64,000 bases of DNA from Muribaculaceae bacterium. Its GTDB lineage: Bacteria; Bacteroidota; Bacteroidia; Bacteroidales; Muribaculaceae. Below the pieces are notes generated by a model. It did no database searches. It saw nothing but the letters and a program-made list of their open reading frames with translations, and was not told where the DNA came from. This document shows, piece after piece, positions 43,729-55,035 of this stretch. The translations under genes were made by a program, and so were the position numbers. Position 1 is the stretch's first letter, and each line of letters starts with the position of its first letter. The DNA lies in assembly GCA_017624155.1 (NCBI GenBank), contig JAGANS010000036.1, positions 1 through 64,000 of the forward strand, written 5' to 3'.

Positions 43729-46284
43729 TTATCTGACAATAGCAGAGGGGGCACTGTCTTGCCCGCCAACTTCGTTGCCTCGTTGTATTTTCTTACCGTA
43801 ACCTATAGTATAGATCACCGAGAGATTGACACTTGCGTGGGCCGTAGGGTTATAAAAATGTTGACGTTCTGAATACAATGGAGAGTTCTTTTGCCAGGTT
43901 TCTGACTGCCAGCCTTTATTAAAGATATTCTTCGCAGACAGATTGACGTTCCAGATACCGTTGCCCCAGCCGACCGACAGCATGTGGAAATTGCGGCCGC
44001 GAATTATATAATTCGAGTTTTCGGTGAGAGTGCGTTGTGGATTACCCCACGAAGCCAGTATGTTAAACGATTTCCAATAATAGTCAGCTTGCACTTGTAT
44101 TCTGAAAGGATAACAGCTATCCTTATAAGAACCTGTTATATCGTATGCATTTTGCGTGAGGTTGGCATATAGCTGGAGGCTGTTATTGAACAGCTTGTAA
44201 TTGGCGGATACACCTAAGTAGTAATGTATAAAAGAACCGTCGTTTACATAGCTGCGAAGGAGCGCTGATCCATTATTGTATAATTGGTATATAGTAGCTA
44301 CGCGGTTGAAATCACGGTCATAACCGGCAAAGGCAGCTAACGAGAACGAATTATTATGATTCCAGTTGTACGCGAGGTTTGAGTTCAGGTTTCGCCAATT
44401 CCTTAAATTCGGGTTGGCGGTAAGATACATATATTCGTTACTTTGAACAATGTCATTGGCCTTCATGCTTATATCAGGGGTTGTCGTCTGATAAGATAAA
44501 TAACCCGAAAGCTGACTTTTCTTATTGAGTGACAGCCAGAAGTTAACTCCGATTCTTGGAGAAGCATCATTTGTCGAAATTCCATTCATCGAATTGTGTT
44601 CCATACTGAAACCGACAAATGTAGTGACGGAGACTTTTTTAGTCTGATATCTGTAGCGGACGTCGGAAGCCAAGTAAGAGTTGGAATATGAGTCACGGGC
44701 ATTGTTAGCCCCTTGATAATCCAGTTTGAAGATGTTTTGGCCGCCCCCGACAAAAAGAGACAACTGGTTTTTCTGCGCAAACACCATGCGCCCGGTAGCT
44801 TGCAATCCCCAGTTATAAGTATTCTCTGTGATGTGGTTAAGAACAGGTGATTGTATAAGCGTCGATTCGTAAGAAGACGTGTTATTTCGGTGTGTGTGGC
44901 GGAAACTGGGTGTAATGTCAAATGAAGCATTAGAACCTATCAGTCCCCAAAAATTGCTGTTATAAGATACTGTATTGTTTCGATTGGGATTGCTGCGCGT
45001 ATATGCATAATTAGTTTCGGGGTGGATATTTACCTCCAAATCTCCGGAAGTTTGTTGCTCGGGAGATGAAAAATGAGTAAAGGACAATGTGTTGCGCGCT
45101 GTAAACCGAGGTGAGTTATAAGTTGATCTGAATGTTACAGGGACCTGATTGCTTCTTGTGTCTGATTCTTTAAACGACTCCTTGCGATTGACAGTTAATG
45201 GCTCCGAATTGTTTTCAAGCCTATACACCGCCACATTATCTGAACCTGTATGGTGATAATCCTGATTGTCACTTTCGGCATAAACATCGTACGTCATCTT
45301 TTTGTAAGTAAAACGGCTGAAAAAAGATGTATTGTTGAAGATGCCGTTTAATGTTCTGAATGACTCAGTGGCTTTTGTATACCCTCCGTATTCGTATTCC
45401 TGGACAATGAAATTGACAACGCGAGGCTCTCCTCTGAAACGAGGGTCGGTAGGAAACTCAAGATATTCAATTCTCCTTACATCTGTCATTTTCATGCCTT
45501 TCAGTTCATCTGACGAAGACATTTGATAGTTAATGAAAACCTTGACATCGTTGCCAAATACGTCCTTGACACTGTTATCGGCAGGATTTATTACCAGCTG
45601 TGGAATCGCCATGCGACGCAATAAATCAGTTGCATCCTGAGCTGCGTTTTTCTGGCGGATAGTCGGAATATAGATGTTCTTGTCGGAGGCTAACGAAGTA
45701 TTGCCAGCTTCCACGGAAACTGCCGAAAGCTGTATGGGTGAATGTTGCAATGTTACACTTCCCATGGCAAAAGGCGGTTGTTTTACAAAGGCCGTTTTAT
45801 ACCCCATGCAGTAAAACTTGGCAAGGATATTTTTCTTATCGCACGGGATAGAAAAGTGGCCTTCACTATCTGATATGCCATAGGTAACAACTGTTGAATC
45901 CCTTGCAGAGAGAATCATAACAGACGCGCCGACAATAGGTTCATTATCAGCATCTACAACATTTCCATGATAAATGAAGCGTCCATGTTGCAGTGCTTCA
46001 ATATAGTAATGGCCGGCCTGGTTAATAATAGACACCGGGTTCAGACCTATGGTCTGACGTAAAGCCGTATAAACGTCATTGGTGGCAATTTTGGCAGAAG
46101 TACGGTAATTGTCAAGTTCCTTGTAAATAAAGGAAATATTGACATCAGTGTTATCTTTGCTTATTCTGACAATGGCTTCCGATATAGGAGTATTATCGAA
46201 CGAATAGGCGTATTTGTAAGCGCTGGCTGAAATGAATGTCATCACAGCCAATATTATGGTCAGTATGGTCCGCATTTTAGTCAA
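43729..46284 (-). CDS. outer-membrane beta-barrel transducer with STN domain
   Basis: 851 residues. Signal peptide (about 1-22), an STN-like secretin/TonB signalling domain (about 25-95: FDNTPISEAIVRISKDNTDV), a CarboxypepD_reg-like module (about 105-185: GNVVDADNEPIVGASVMIL), a short plug-like region, then a large barrel of the OMP_b-brl_3 type ending YTIGYGKKIQ and a disordered tail. The STN domain and the upstream sigma/anti-sigma genes mark it as the surface end of a trans-envelope signalling unit. The ligand is unknown. It overlaps the anti-sigma gene by 8 nt. Confidence 0.85.
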   Translation of the reverse strand: MTKMRTILTIILAVMTFISASAYKYAYSFDNTPISEAIVRISKDNTDVNISFIYKELDNYRTSAKIATNDVYTALRQTIGLNPVSIINQAGHYYIEALQHGRFIYHGNVVDADNEPIVGASVMILSARDSTVVTYGISDSEGHFSIPCDKKNILAKFYCMGYKTAFVKQPPFAMGSVTLQHSPIQLSAVSVEAGNTSLASDKNIYIPTIRQKNAAQDATDLLRRMAIPQLVINPADNSVKDVFGNDVKVFINYQMSSSDELKGMKMTDVRRIEYLEFPTDPRFRGEPRVVNFIVQEYEYGGYTKATESFRTLNGIFNNTSFFSRFTYKKMTYDVYAESDNQDYHHTGSDNVAVYRLENNSEPLTVNRKESFKESDTRSNQVPVTFRSTYNSPRFTARNTLSFTHFSSPEQQTSGDLEVNIHPETNYAYTRSNPNRNNTVSYNSNFWGLIGSNASFDITPSFRHTHRNNTSSYESTLIQSPVLNHITENTYNWGLQATGRMVFAQKNQLSLFVGGGQNIFKLDYQGANNARDSYSNSYLASDVRYRYQTKKVSVTTFVGFSMEHNSMNGISTNDASPRIGVNFWLSLNKKSQLSGYLSYQTTTPDISMKANDIVQSNEYMYLTANPNLRNWRNLNSNLAYNWNHNNSFSLAAFAGYDRDFNRVATIYQLYNNGSALLRSYVNDGSFIHYYLGVSANYKLFNNSLQLYANLTQNAYDITGSYKDSCYPFRIQVQADYYWKSFNILASWGNPQRTLTENSNYIIRGRNFHMLSVGWGNGIWNVNLSAKNIFNKGWQSETWQKNSPLYSERQHFYNPTAHASVNLSVIYTIGYGKKIQRGNEVGGQDSAPSAIVR

Positions 46285-46915
46285 TGGTTATGGTGTTGCC
46301 GTTTCGTCTGATGTTTATCTGCTCAAATGTGTTGAGTTGTTCTATTACCTCATTCAGAGTCAGCGACGGATCAAGCTTATAGTACAGATGCAGAGAAGCG
46401 ACATTCACGTCATTGAACTTCACCTCAATTCCGTATGTTTTGGCAACCACTTTCATGATTATTTCAAGAGGCTCATTCTCAAACATTACAGGAGTCAGGC
46501 TCACATTGGCAGCGTCACACTTGGTCTTTATCGTATCAGCTGTTACGGCTACGACAGACGGCGCAACAGCCATGTTTTCGGCAATCGGTTCCGATTTATA
46601 GTTGATCACCGTCACTGTAACTGCAATCCCGGCAGCGACAGCCGCGATTGATGTGCCGACTATGGCTGCGATTGATGCAGCACGACTGCCAAGCCATGAG
46701 AATACCCGGCGAGGGTGAACTAACTGAGAGTTTGAGAACTTCTCCCACTCAGCGTTGACGTCCGGGGCTTCGGAGCTTTTTATCACTGACTCTGTTTTGC
46801 AGAGCAGATTGTAAATTTCGCGAGTCTCCGGCTCCGACATTATTTCGGCCAACTGTTCCGAAGAATATTTGTCGGGATGCTCGATAATATCAAGCACGAG
46901 GTCGTATTTATCCAT
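46277..46915 (-). CDS. compact FecR-like anti-sigma factor
   Basis: 212 residues. A cytoplasmic N-terminal region (about 1-75) would bind the sigma factor. One membrane helix follows (about 82-105: AASIAAIVGTSIAAVAAGIAV). The periplasmic part keeps a DUF4974-like C-terminal domain (about 150-212: MKVVAKTYGIEVKFNDVNVASLHLYYKL, given in part) but lacks the central FecR domain of the usual ~330-residue proteins. It overlaps both the sigma gene (8 nt) and the barrel gene (8 nt), so the three are made in fixed proportion. Confidence 0.8.
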   Translation of the reverse strand: MDKYDLVLDIIEHPDKYSSEQLAEIMSEPETREIYNLLCKTESVIKSSEAPDVNAEWEKFSNSQLVHPRRVFSWLGSRAASIAAIVGTSIAAVAAGIAVTVTVINYKSEPIAENMAVAPSVVAVTADTIKTKCDAANVSLTPVMFENEPLEIIMKVVAKTYGIEVKFNDVNVASLHLYYKLDPSLTLNEVIEQLNTFEQINIRRNGNTITID

Positions 46916-47396
46916 TTTCGTTGAGTTTTTTGCGGATGATTTTTAGCGCATTACTAAGATGACGGTATACGGCAGTCTCGCTTATACCAATTACTGCTGC
47001 AATACGGGCAAATGACATCCCATCAGAAAAGCGCAATTCAATGACGCGCTTTGCCTGAAGTGAAATATCATTGTGTATCAGGGAGTAAATCCGCGCTACC
47101 GTTTCATCGTCGGGCCATCGTTCACTGTCGTACTCCTCGTCGCCAAGGAAATATCGATTGGCTATGCGCTGATGAATCTCGCAGTCTCGGATATGGTTCA
47201 GGCAACGGTTCCTGACCGCCTTCAACAGATAACCTCCGCTGACATGGAGGCTTGTGTGACCATCAAGCAGCGAGGCGAACACATCATGGACGATGTCGCG
47301 CGCAAGATCATCGTCGTGCAGGAGTGCCGTGGCCAACCGGTACATCTGCGCATAATGTGATTTAAAAAGCTGTTCTATGTCGTTTCTATTCGTCAT
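46908..47396 (-). CDS. ECF RNA polymerase sigma factor
   Basis: 162 residues. Region 2 (HYAQMYRLATALLHDDDLARDIVHDVFASLL, seen in parts) contacts core polymerase and the -10 region; region 4 (ELRFSDGMSFARIAAVIGISETAVYRHLSNAL, in parts) is the -35 binding HTH. It fits the Bacteroidota sigma-70 family encoded with FecR-like anti-sigmas. It heads the sigma/anti-sigma/barrel operon and has a housekeeping-type promoter box at 47459-47466, so it is probably made constitutively at low level and held by the anti-sigma factor. Confidence 0.92.
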   Translation of the reverse strand: MTNRNDIEQLFKSHYAQMYRLATALLHDDDLARDIVHDVFASLLDGHTSLHVSGGYLLKAVRNRCLNHIRDCEIHQRIANRYFLGDEEYDSERWPDDETVARIYSLIHNDISLQAKRVIELRFSDGMSFARIAAVIGISETAVYRHLSNALKIIRKKLNENG

Positions 47397-47458
47397 ACAT
47401 TAATAAGACACATAACATCCGCAAAACTCAACCCTCCGTAGAGCTTTTAATCGCTATA

Positions 47459-47466
47459 CAAATTTA
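47459..47466 (-). promoter_or_regulatory. -7 box TAAATTTG for the sigma operon
   Basis: Reverse-strand TAnnTTTG match about 62 nt before the sigma-factor ATG. Confidence 0.65.
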
Positions 47467-47621
47467 CACATAATTTTATGCAGATTTATAATCCTCATTC
47501 AAAAGCATTATCAATCAACCCATTACAGCTTTTTCACCTCTCAACATGGGGCTGAAAACTCTAAACAATGTCTAACATTAGCGTTCATTCTGTCCGATTT
47601 ATGGCTCAAAGTGAGCAGGAG

Positions 47622-47679
47622 TCTTAAAAATCAATTAGGCCGTAACCTCTGATTTTACAGAGCGTTACGACCTGATTTT
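47622..47679 (-). terminator. large hairpin after fic
   Basis: Arms AAAATCA...AGGCCGTAAC (47627-47646) and GTTACGACCTGATTTT (47664-47679), with an inner CTCTG/CAGAG stem. T residues follow on the minus strand. Apart from this and the promoter, the 385-nt gap 47397-47781 shows no gene. Confidence 0.5.
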
Positions 47680-47781
47680 AAGTTAACCCGGGAGTATGTC
47701 TTAGACCTCTATCGCAGTCTGGGCCGCGATAATTTGTAACATCAAATATTTCAAATAAAAGAGCACAATCAATAAATAATA

Positions 47782-48330
47782 TTACTGTTCGTATCCCTCG
47801 TAGTAGTATGATTGGTCAATACCATGGAAAATGACATCGCGATCATCAGTTTCTGCAGTCAAAGCATTTTGGAGTAGAAAACGGAGTTCAAGATCGTTGA
47901 TTGGCGAGCGTTCCATTGCCTGCATATATGCTTCGCGAGTGATTATGCGCCAGTCTACGACTTTACCGAGATTATGGCGCAGCATCATATCAAGCCAAAT
48001 GCGTGTTGCGCGACCATTTCCCTCCATAAACGGATGCGCAATATTCATTTCGACATATTTGGCTATAATCTCTTCAAATGTAGACTCAGGCATCTTCTCG
48101 ATAGCCTCAAGAGCGGGCGCAAGGTATAATACATTTGCGAATCTGAAGCCTCCTTTGGATATATTGAGTTTACGGATTTCTCCCGCAAAAGGATAAAGAT
48201 CCGTAAACAATGCACGATGAATAGCTTGAAGCCCAGTAGTAGTTCCAACTTCAATATCATACACCCTCTTAGTGGCAAACAGTTCCTTTGCCTTTTCGAT
48301 ACTTAGGCGGTCAATCTCGTTCTGTGTCAT
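47782..48330 (-). CDS. fic: Fic-domain AMP-transferase, class III
   Basis: 182 residues. The active-site loop HPFMEGNGR (residues 99-107) holds the catalytic His and the anion-binding GNGR. The C-terminus ends in SYYYEG (Ser174-Glu178), which fits the (S/T)xxxE(G/N) inhibitory helix; at this position it defines class III, self-inhibited Fic proteins. The target is unknown. I start at ATG 48330 because the in-frame ATG at 48360 lies inside the terminator stem that ends ppdK. No antitoxin gene or own promoter is visible, so expression may rely on read-through. Confidence 0.88.
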   Translation of the reverse strand: MTQNEIDRLSIEKAKELFATKRVYDIEVGTTTGLQAIHRALFTDLYPFAGEIRKLNISKGGFRFANVLYLAPALEAIEKMPESTFEEIIAKYVEMNIAHPFMEGNGRATRIWLDMMLRHNLGKVVDWRIITREAYMQAMERSPINDLELRFLLQNALTAETDDRDVIFHGIDQSYYYEGYEQ

Positions 48331-48340
48331 TTCACTGAAA

Positions 48341-48379
48341 ATGAAAGGCAGGGATTTCAAATTGCTGAAATCCCTGCCT
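48341..48379 (-). terminator. terminator after ppdK
   Basis: Perfect 14-bp arms AGGCAGGGATTTCA (48346-48359) and TGAAATCCCTGCCT (48366-48379). The minus-strand tail is TTTCATTTTC. It sits just before the chosen fic start. Confidence 0.85.
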
Positions 48380-48408
48380 TGTTAAACTAATGACGTCCGA
48401 CTAAGGGA

Positions 48409-51123
<2,715 letters not shown>

Positions 51124-51200
51124 GTTTGTGATTATATTTAGATAGTTATGAGTGATTTCAAATCTATAGCCCTGAATTGCCCCGAAAGGCTTGAGCGGTG

Positions 51201-51208
51201 CAAATTTA
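51201..51208 (-). promoter_or_regulatory. ppdK promoter, TTG-N20-TAAATTTG
   Basis: Reverse-strand TAnnTTTG match with TTG 20 nt upstream, about 77 nt before the ppdK ATG. Confidence 0.75.
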
Positions 51209-51280
51209 CAAAATTCGTAGCTAAAAACCAATAAAACTAATCACAAATTCAAAAAAGAATTATGCAGGCCACTGCCCCTT

Positions 51281-52489
51281 TCAGTCGCGATCGAGGAAAA
51301 ACCGTGGAATGTTGCAGATAAAGACATCGCGATTGTCAAGGGCATGACGCGCCTTTATCAGATTGGCAATCGAGATGTCGCCGATCACATAGCTGTGTGC
51401 CGCCGACTGATATCTTTCGCTGATCTCGTCAAATTCCAAAGCCGCGATCTGCTCGGGAATCCGATAACGCACATATACCTTGAGCCGCACATCTGTCGTG
51501 TATTCGGGCAAGCCCATGTAGTGCATTTTTTTGTACTCATAACGATAGTCGTGCAGCCGGGCCATCACGTCGCTGAGGATTGATGATGCTGTCGGCAGGC
51601 TTCCGGCTCCTTTGCCGAACATAAACTGCCGGTCATAACACTCGCCGCGTATCACCACGCCGTTGTATTCATCATCAACACTGTATATGTATTTGGACGG
51701 CGATACAAACTCGGGCATCACAAAAAGCGTGAAACGGTCGTCGGACACCTTCACTACCTGAGCTACAAGTTTTATCTTCACTCCCTTCTCGCGTGCGTAC
51801 TGTATATCATCGTCGGAGATATATGCGATACCGGCGGTGAATACATCGTCGGGATTGACATATACGCCTAAGGCATGGACGGTAATAATCACCAGTTTGA
51901 ACAGCGAGTCGTAGCCCTGAATGTCGAAAGTCGGATCGGCCTCGGCAAATCCAAGACGCTGGGCCTTGGCCAAAGCATCGTGATAGTCCTCGCCATGATC
52001 GAACACACGCGACAAGATATAATTTGACGAACCGTTTAGTATACCCTTCACCTCGAGCAACAGGTCATTGTCATAATATTCCTCAAGATTGCGTATCACA
52101 GGTATCGAACCGCATGACGAGGCATCATACAGCAGAGCTGTGTTATTGCAGTTCTGCAGATATATCAGTTCGGGCAGATGCCGGGCGATCATCGCCTTGT
52201 TACCCGAAACGACAGGGATACCGCGCCGTAAGGCCTCTGTTACAAGCCGGTAGGACGCCTCGGCGTCGCTGATTACCTCGACGATGAGATTGATCTCAGG
52301 GTCATTGAAAATATCATCGGGATTATCGGTCAGAATCTCCCGCGGCACTTGTATAGGCCGCGGACGGTTGATATCACGCACGCATATACGGTGTATCTCG
52401 GCATGGGCGTTGCGCGCATCCTTGATAATCTGCACGATGCCACGTCCTACTACGCCGAGGCCGAATAGTCCTATTTTAATCTGTTTCAT
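51281..52489 (-). CDS. hom: homoserine dehydrogenase
   Basis: Reduces aspartate semialdehyde to homoserine. 402 residues. Rossmann motif GLGVVG at residues 10-15, SGNKAMIARH with the conserved Lys, and the catalytic region KGILNGSSNYIL and GFAEADPTFDIQGYDSLFKL are all present. The C-terminal part (about 330-402) is not an obvious ACT domain. As third gene of metY-metX-hom it supplies homoserine for methionine and would share the upstream attenuator. It overlaps metX by 14 nt. No strong terminator follows; a small AATTC/GAATT stem lies near 51245. Confidence 0.92.
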   Translation of the reverse strand: MKQIKIGLFGLGVVGRGIVQIIKDARNAHAEIHRICVRDINRPRPIQVPREILTDNPDDIFNDPEINLIVEVISDAEASYRLVTEALRRGIPVVSGNKAMIARHLPELIYLQNCNNTALLYDASSCGSIPVIRNLEEYYDNDLLLEVKGILNGSSNYILSRVFDHGEDYHDALAKAQRLGFAEADPTFDIQGYDSLFKLVIITVHALGVYVNPDDVFTAGIAYISDDDIQYAREKGVKIKLVAQVVKVSDDRFTLFVMPEFVSPSKYIYSVDDEYNGVVIRGECYDRQFMFGKGAGSLPTASSILSDVMARLHDYRYEYKKMHYMGLPEYTTDVRLKVYVRYRIPEQIAALEFDEISERYQSAAHSYVIGDISIANLIKARHALDNRDVFICNIPRFFLDRD

Positions 52490-53498
52490 TCATAAAGGCT
52501 TTTAGAAGTGAATTGAGTTGTTCATGCTCGACAAGGAAGCCGTCGTGACCGAATCGGGAATGTATCTCGGCATAGCGGGCACGAGGAAGTGACAATGCGA
52601 GCCGGCGCATCTCGCCGGGCGTAAATATTATATCGGTCGACAGACCTATCACGATCGTCGGAATATCCACGCGCGACAGCGCAGCGTCAACGCCGCCGCG
52701 GTCACGGCCCACATCGTGTGTGTCAAAGGCATCGAGTATCGACACATAGGAATAAGCGTTGAAACGGCGGCACAACTTGTCGCCCTGATGCTTTTGATAG
52801 GTGCAAGCACGGTGAAGTACATCAAGAGATTGGCCTGCAGGATCCTGCTGGGTGGCATTGTAGCCCTGTGGCCCGCGATAGGTCAGCAGCCCTATAGCCC
52901 GGGCGGCCGCCATCCCTTTCATGCCGGCATCGGGCGACGGGGCGCCATACGTGGGATCGGCGAATATCGCCATGCGCTGTGTCTCATCGATGGCGATTGT
53001 CCACGGCGAAGCCTTGGCATCGGTGGCTATCAGCACCAGGCGACCGAAACGCGATGGCTCCTGCACCGCCCATTCAATAGCCTGAAAGCCACCGACCGAG
53101 CTTCCGACGAGAGTATTAATCCGTACTATTCCCAAATGGTCGGCCAGACGGCGGTGAGCCGCGACAATATCGCGCATCGTCAGGCGTGGAAAAGATCCAT
53201 AATAAGGCGTGCCCGTAGCCGGATTTACCGACAATGGCCCGGTGCTGCCATAGTGCGAGCCAAGTATGTTGGCACACACCACATACCAACGGTCGGGATC
53301 GAGGAATTTGTCTTTCTCGACTGTATGCGGCCACCAGTCGGCCACATCACTGTTGGCAGTCAGCGCATGGCATACCCACACCACATTGTCGGCCCTATCA
53401 TTGAGCCGGCCATAGGTATGATACGCTATATCCACCTCGGGCAGCACTCCGCCAAGTTCCAGCGGCAACATTTCGGCTGAATGGAATATCCGCATCAT
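52476..53498 (-). CDS. metX: homoserine O-acetyltransferase
   Basis: Acylates homoserine for sulfur assimilation. 340 residues, alpha/beta hydrolase fold. Nucleophile Ser in VGSSVGGFQAIEWA, catalytic Asp in GLSTDIIFTP and His in SRFGHDGFLVEHEQL. Other family motifs: ELGGVLPEVDIAYHTYG and PWTIAIDETQRMAI. Sequence alone does not fully settle acetyl versus succinyl donor, but pairing with an O-acetylhomoserine-type metY favours acetyl. It overlaps metY by 4 nt and hom by 14 nt. Confidence 0.93.
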   Translation of the reverse strand: MMRIFHSAEMLPLELGGVLPEVDIAYHTYGRLNDRADNVVWVCHALTANSDVADWWPHTVEKDKFLDPDRWYVVCANILGSHYGSTGPLSVNPATGTPYYGSFPRLTMRDIVAAHRRLADHLGIVRINTLVGSSVGGFQAIEWAVQEPSRFGRLVLIATDAKASPWTIAIDETQRMAIFADPTYGAPSPDAGMKGMAAARAIGLLTYRGPQGYNATQQDPAGQSLDVLHRACTYQKHQGDKLCRRFNAYSYVSILDAFDTHDVGRDRGGVDAALSRVDIPTIVIGLSTDIIFTPGEMRRLALSLPRARYAEIHSRFGHDGFLVEHEQLNSLLKAFMNETD

Positions 53499-54778
53499 AA
53501 TCCGGCCTTGACGAATGCCTGCCCGAAATCAGCGATAATATCCTCCACATCTTCGAGCCCGAGAGATATGCGGAGAAGTGTCGGCGTCACGCCGGCATGG
53601 ACGAGATCGGCCTCGGACAACTGTTTGTGAGTGGTCGATGCAGGGTGTGTCACAACCGTTATAGAATCGCCTATCATAGTCATGTGAGCTGCAAGCTGAA
53701 GTGATTCCACAAAGCGCACGGTCGAATCAATGTCGCCTTTAAGCTCCACATTGAGTACAGCCGACGAACCGAAGCGGAAGTAACGGGCGGCATTGGCATG
53801 TGACGGATGATTCTCAAAGCCCACAAAGCTGACTGTCTTAGCCTTACCGCAGTCGCGGAGGAATTCGGCCAGACGGCGTGTAGACTGCACTTGATGGCGC
53901 ACACGCAACGACAGTGTCTCAAGGCCGAGCAGCATAAGATAGCTGTCGAAAGGCGACGGGCACGCGCCGAGATCACGCAGACCGTCTACGCGGCATTTGA
54001 CGATAAAAGCCTGATTGCCGAATGACTTCCACAGGTTCAGGCCATGATAGCCCTCGGACGGCGCATCCACAGCCCCTACCCCGGTCCAGTCGAAGTTACC
54101 GCCATCGACGATTATGCCGCCCATGGCAGTACCGTGACCGTTGATCCATTTGGTAGCCGAATCCACAATAATGTTGGCGCCCCATTCAAACGGATTGCAC
54201 AGATAGCCGCCGGCCCCGAAAGTATTGTCGACGATAAATGGCACATGATGTTTAGCCGCCAGCCTGCCGATACCGTCAAGGTCGGGTACGGCGCACGTGG
54301 GATTGCCCATGCTCTCGACAAATATGGCGCGTGTGCGGCCATCGATAAGCGCGGCAAAACTTTCGGGCGACGGTGTGTCGGCTATACGCACCTCTATGCC
54401 GAGACGCTGCAGGGTGTGACGAAACTGGTTGTAGGTACCTCCATAGAGATATGGCGACGCCACGATATTGTCGCCCTGCGAGGCAAGGGCGGTCACGGCA
54501 ATCAGTATGGCCGACATGCCCGACGACACGGCCAGCGCGCCCGAACCGCCATATAATGCGGCAATGCGCTCCTCGTAGGCCGATGTCGTGGGATTCTGCA
54601 GACGGGTATAAATATTACCCGGCTGTGATAATTCAAACAACCCGGCAGCGTAATCGCATGTAGGGAAGCGATATGCTGCCGTGGGGTGGATACCGATTCC
54701 GCGCGAACAGGTCGGGTCGGATTTGTCAAGTCCTGCATGAATCTGCAGGGTGTCGAAGTGGAGCTTCTTGTAGTCCAT
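53495..54778 (-). CDS. metY: O-acetylhomoserine sulfhydrylase
   Basis: PLP enzyme joining O-acetylhomoserine with sulfide (or thiols) to give homocysteine (or methionine). 427 residues. Motifs: SRGIGIHPTAAYRF, YTRLQNPTTSAYEERIAALYGG, the PLP Asp in FIVDNTFGAGGYL and PLP Lys in DSATKWINGHGTAMGG (about residue 209). It is the first structural gene of the methionine operon. Only about 10 nt separate its ATG from the U-tract of a terminator, and upstream of that lies a Met/Cys-rich leader peptide, so it is probably controlled by attenuation. Confidence 0.95.
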   Translation of the reverse strand: MDYKKLHFDTLQIHAGLDKSDPTCSRGIGIHPTAAYRFPTCDYAAGLFELSQPGNIYTRLQNPTTSAYEERIAALYGGSGALAVSSGMSAILIAVTALASQGDNIVASPYLYGGTYNQFRHTLQRLGIEVRIADTPSPESFAALIDGRTRAIFVESMGNPTCAVPDLDGIGRLAAKHHVPFIVDNTFGAGGYLCNPFEWGANIIVDSATKWINGHGTAMGGIIVDGGNFDWTGVGAVDAPSEGYHGLNLWKSFGNQAFIVKCRVDGLRDLGACPSPFDSYLMLLGLETLSLRVRHQVQSTRRLAEFLRDCGKAKTVSFVGFENHPSHANAARYFRFGSSAVLNVELKGDIDSTVRFVESLQLAAHMTMIGDSITVVTHPASTTHKQLSEADLVHAGVTPTLLRISLGLEDVEDIIADFGQAFVKAGL

Positions 54779-54788
54779 TTTCTTAAAT

Positions 54789-54908
54789 TAAAAAACCGGT
54801 GCGGCTGAATTGCCGTACCGGTCGATTATTGTTATTACCAAATATCTCACATAATCATACCCGGCACGGCGGCTTTACCATCATGCACATGCACATCATA
54901 GCCATGCC
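54789..54908 (-). promoter_or_regulatory. methionine attenuator (arms 1:2, 2:3, 3:4)
   Basis: Minus-strand RNA arms: arm 1 GGCAUGGC (54908-54901), arm 2 GCCGUGCCGG (54870-54861), arm 3 ACCGGUACGGC (54822-54812), arm 4 GCCGCACCGGU (54805-54795) then UUUUUU. Arms 3:4 form a terminator with one A-C mismatch. Arms 2:3 can form 10 bp with one G-U; arms 1:2 can form 8 bp with one G-U. Arm 1 overlaps the Met block of the leader peptide and arm 2 its last codons. A ribosome stalled on Met/Cys codons would mask arm 1 and free arm 2 to block the terminator. Confidence 0.8.
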
Positions 54909-54956
54909 TTCCGACATGACTGTCTGTACTGATGATGTGAACTGTATTGATGGCAT
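54855..54956 (-). CDS. methionine-operon leader peptide
   Basis: 33 codons from ATG to TGA, about 20 nt after the expected transcription start. Eight residues are Met and three Cys; the block MSEGMAMMCMCMM (residues 14-26) puts six Met and two Cys codons in nine consecutive positions (18-26). The peptide ends VKPPCRV, and those codons contain arm 2 of the attenuator. The start has no strong ribosome site, as is normal in Bacteroidota. The peptide itself is unlikely to have a function; its translation is the sensor of charged Met- and Cys-tRNA (inference). Confidence 0.8.
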   Translation of the reverse strand: MPSIQFTSSVQTVMSEGMAMMCMCMMVKPPCRV

Positions 54957-54981
54957 AATAGCTTATTCGGGTTTGACGGCA

Positions 54982-54989
54982 CAAAATTA
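54982..54989 (-). promoter_or_regulatory. met operon promoter, TTTG-N20-TAATTTTG
   Basis: Reverse-strand -7 box with TTTG at 55010-55013 at correct spacing. It lies between the rsgA stop and the leader peptide and gives a leader of about 190-200 nt. Confidence 0.8.
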
Positions 54990-55035
54990 CAAATTGAATT
55001 TCAAATTGCCAAATTTTATGATGATTTTTTATCAA

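Noticed and set aside
47782..48330. Fic toxin-antitoxin pair
   Set aside because: No small antitoxin gene adjoins it; the inhibitory helix is within the Fic protein itself.
54779..54989. SAM or cobalamin riboswitch in the metY leader
   Set aside because: I looked for the conserved cores of SAM-I, SAM-II and the B12 box and did not see them; the leader frame and arm pairings explain the region better.
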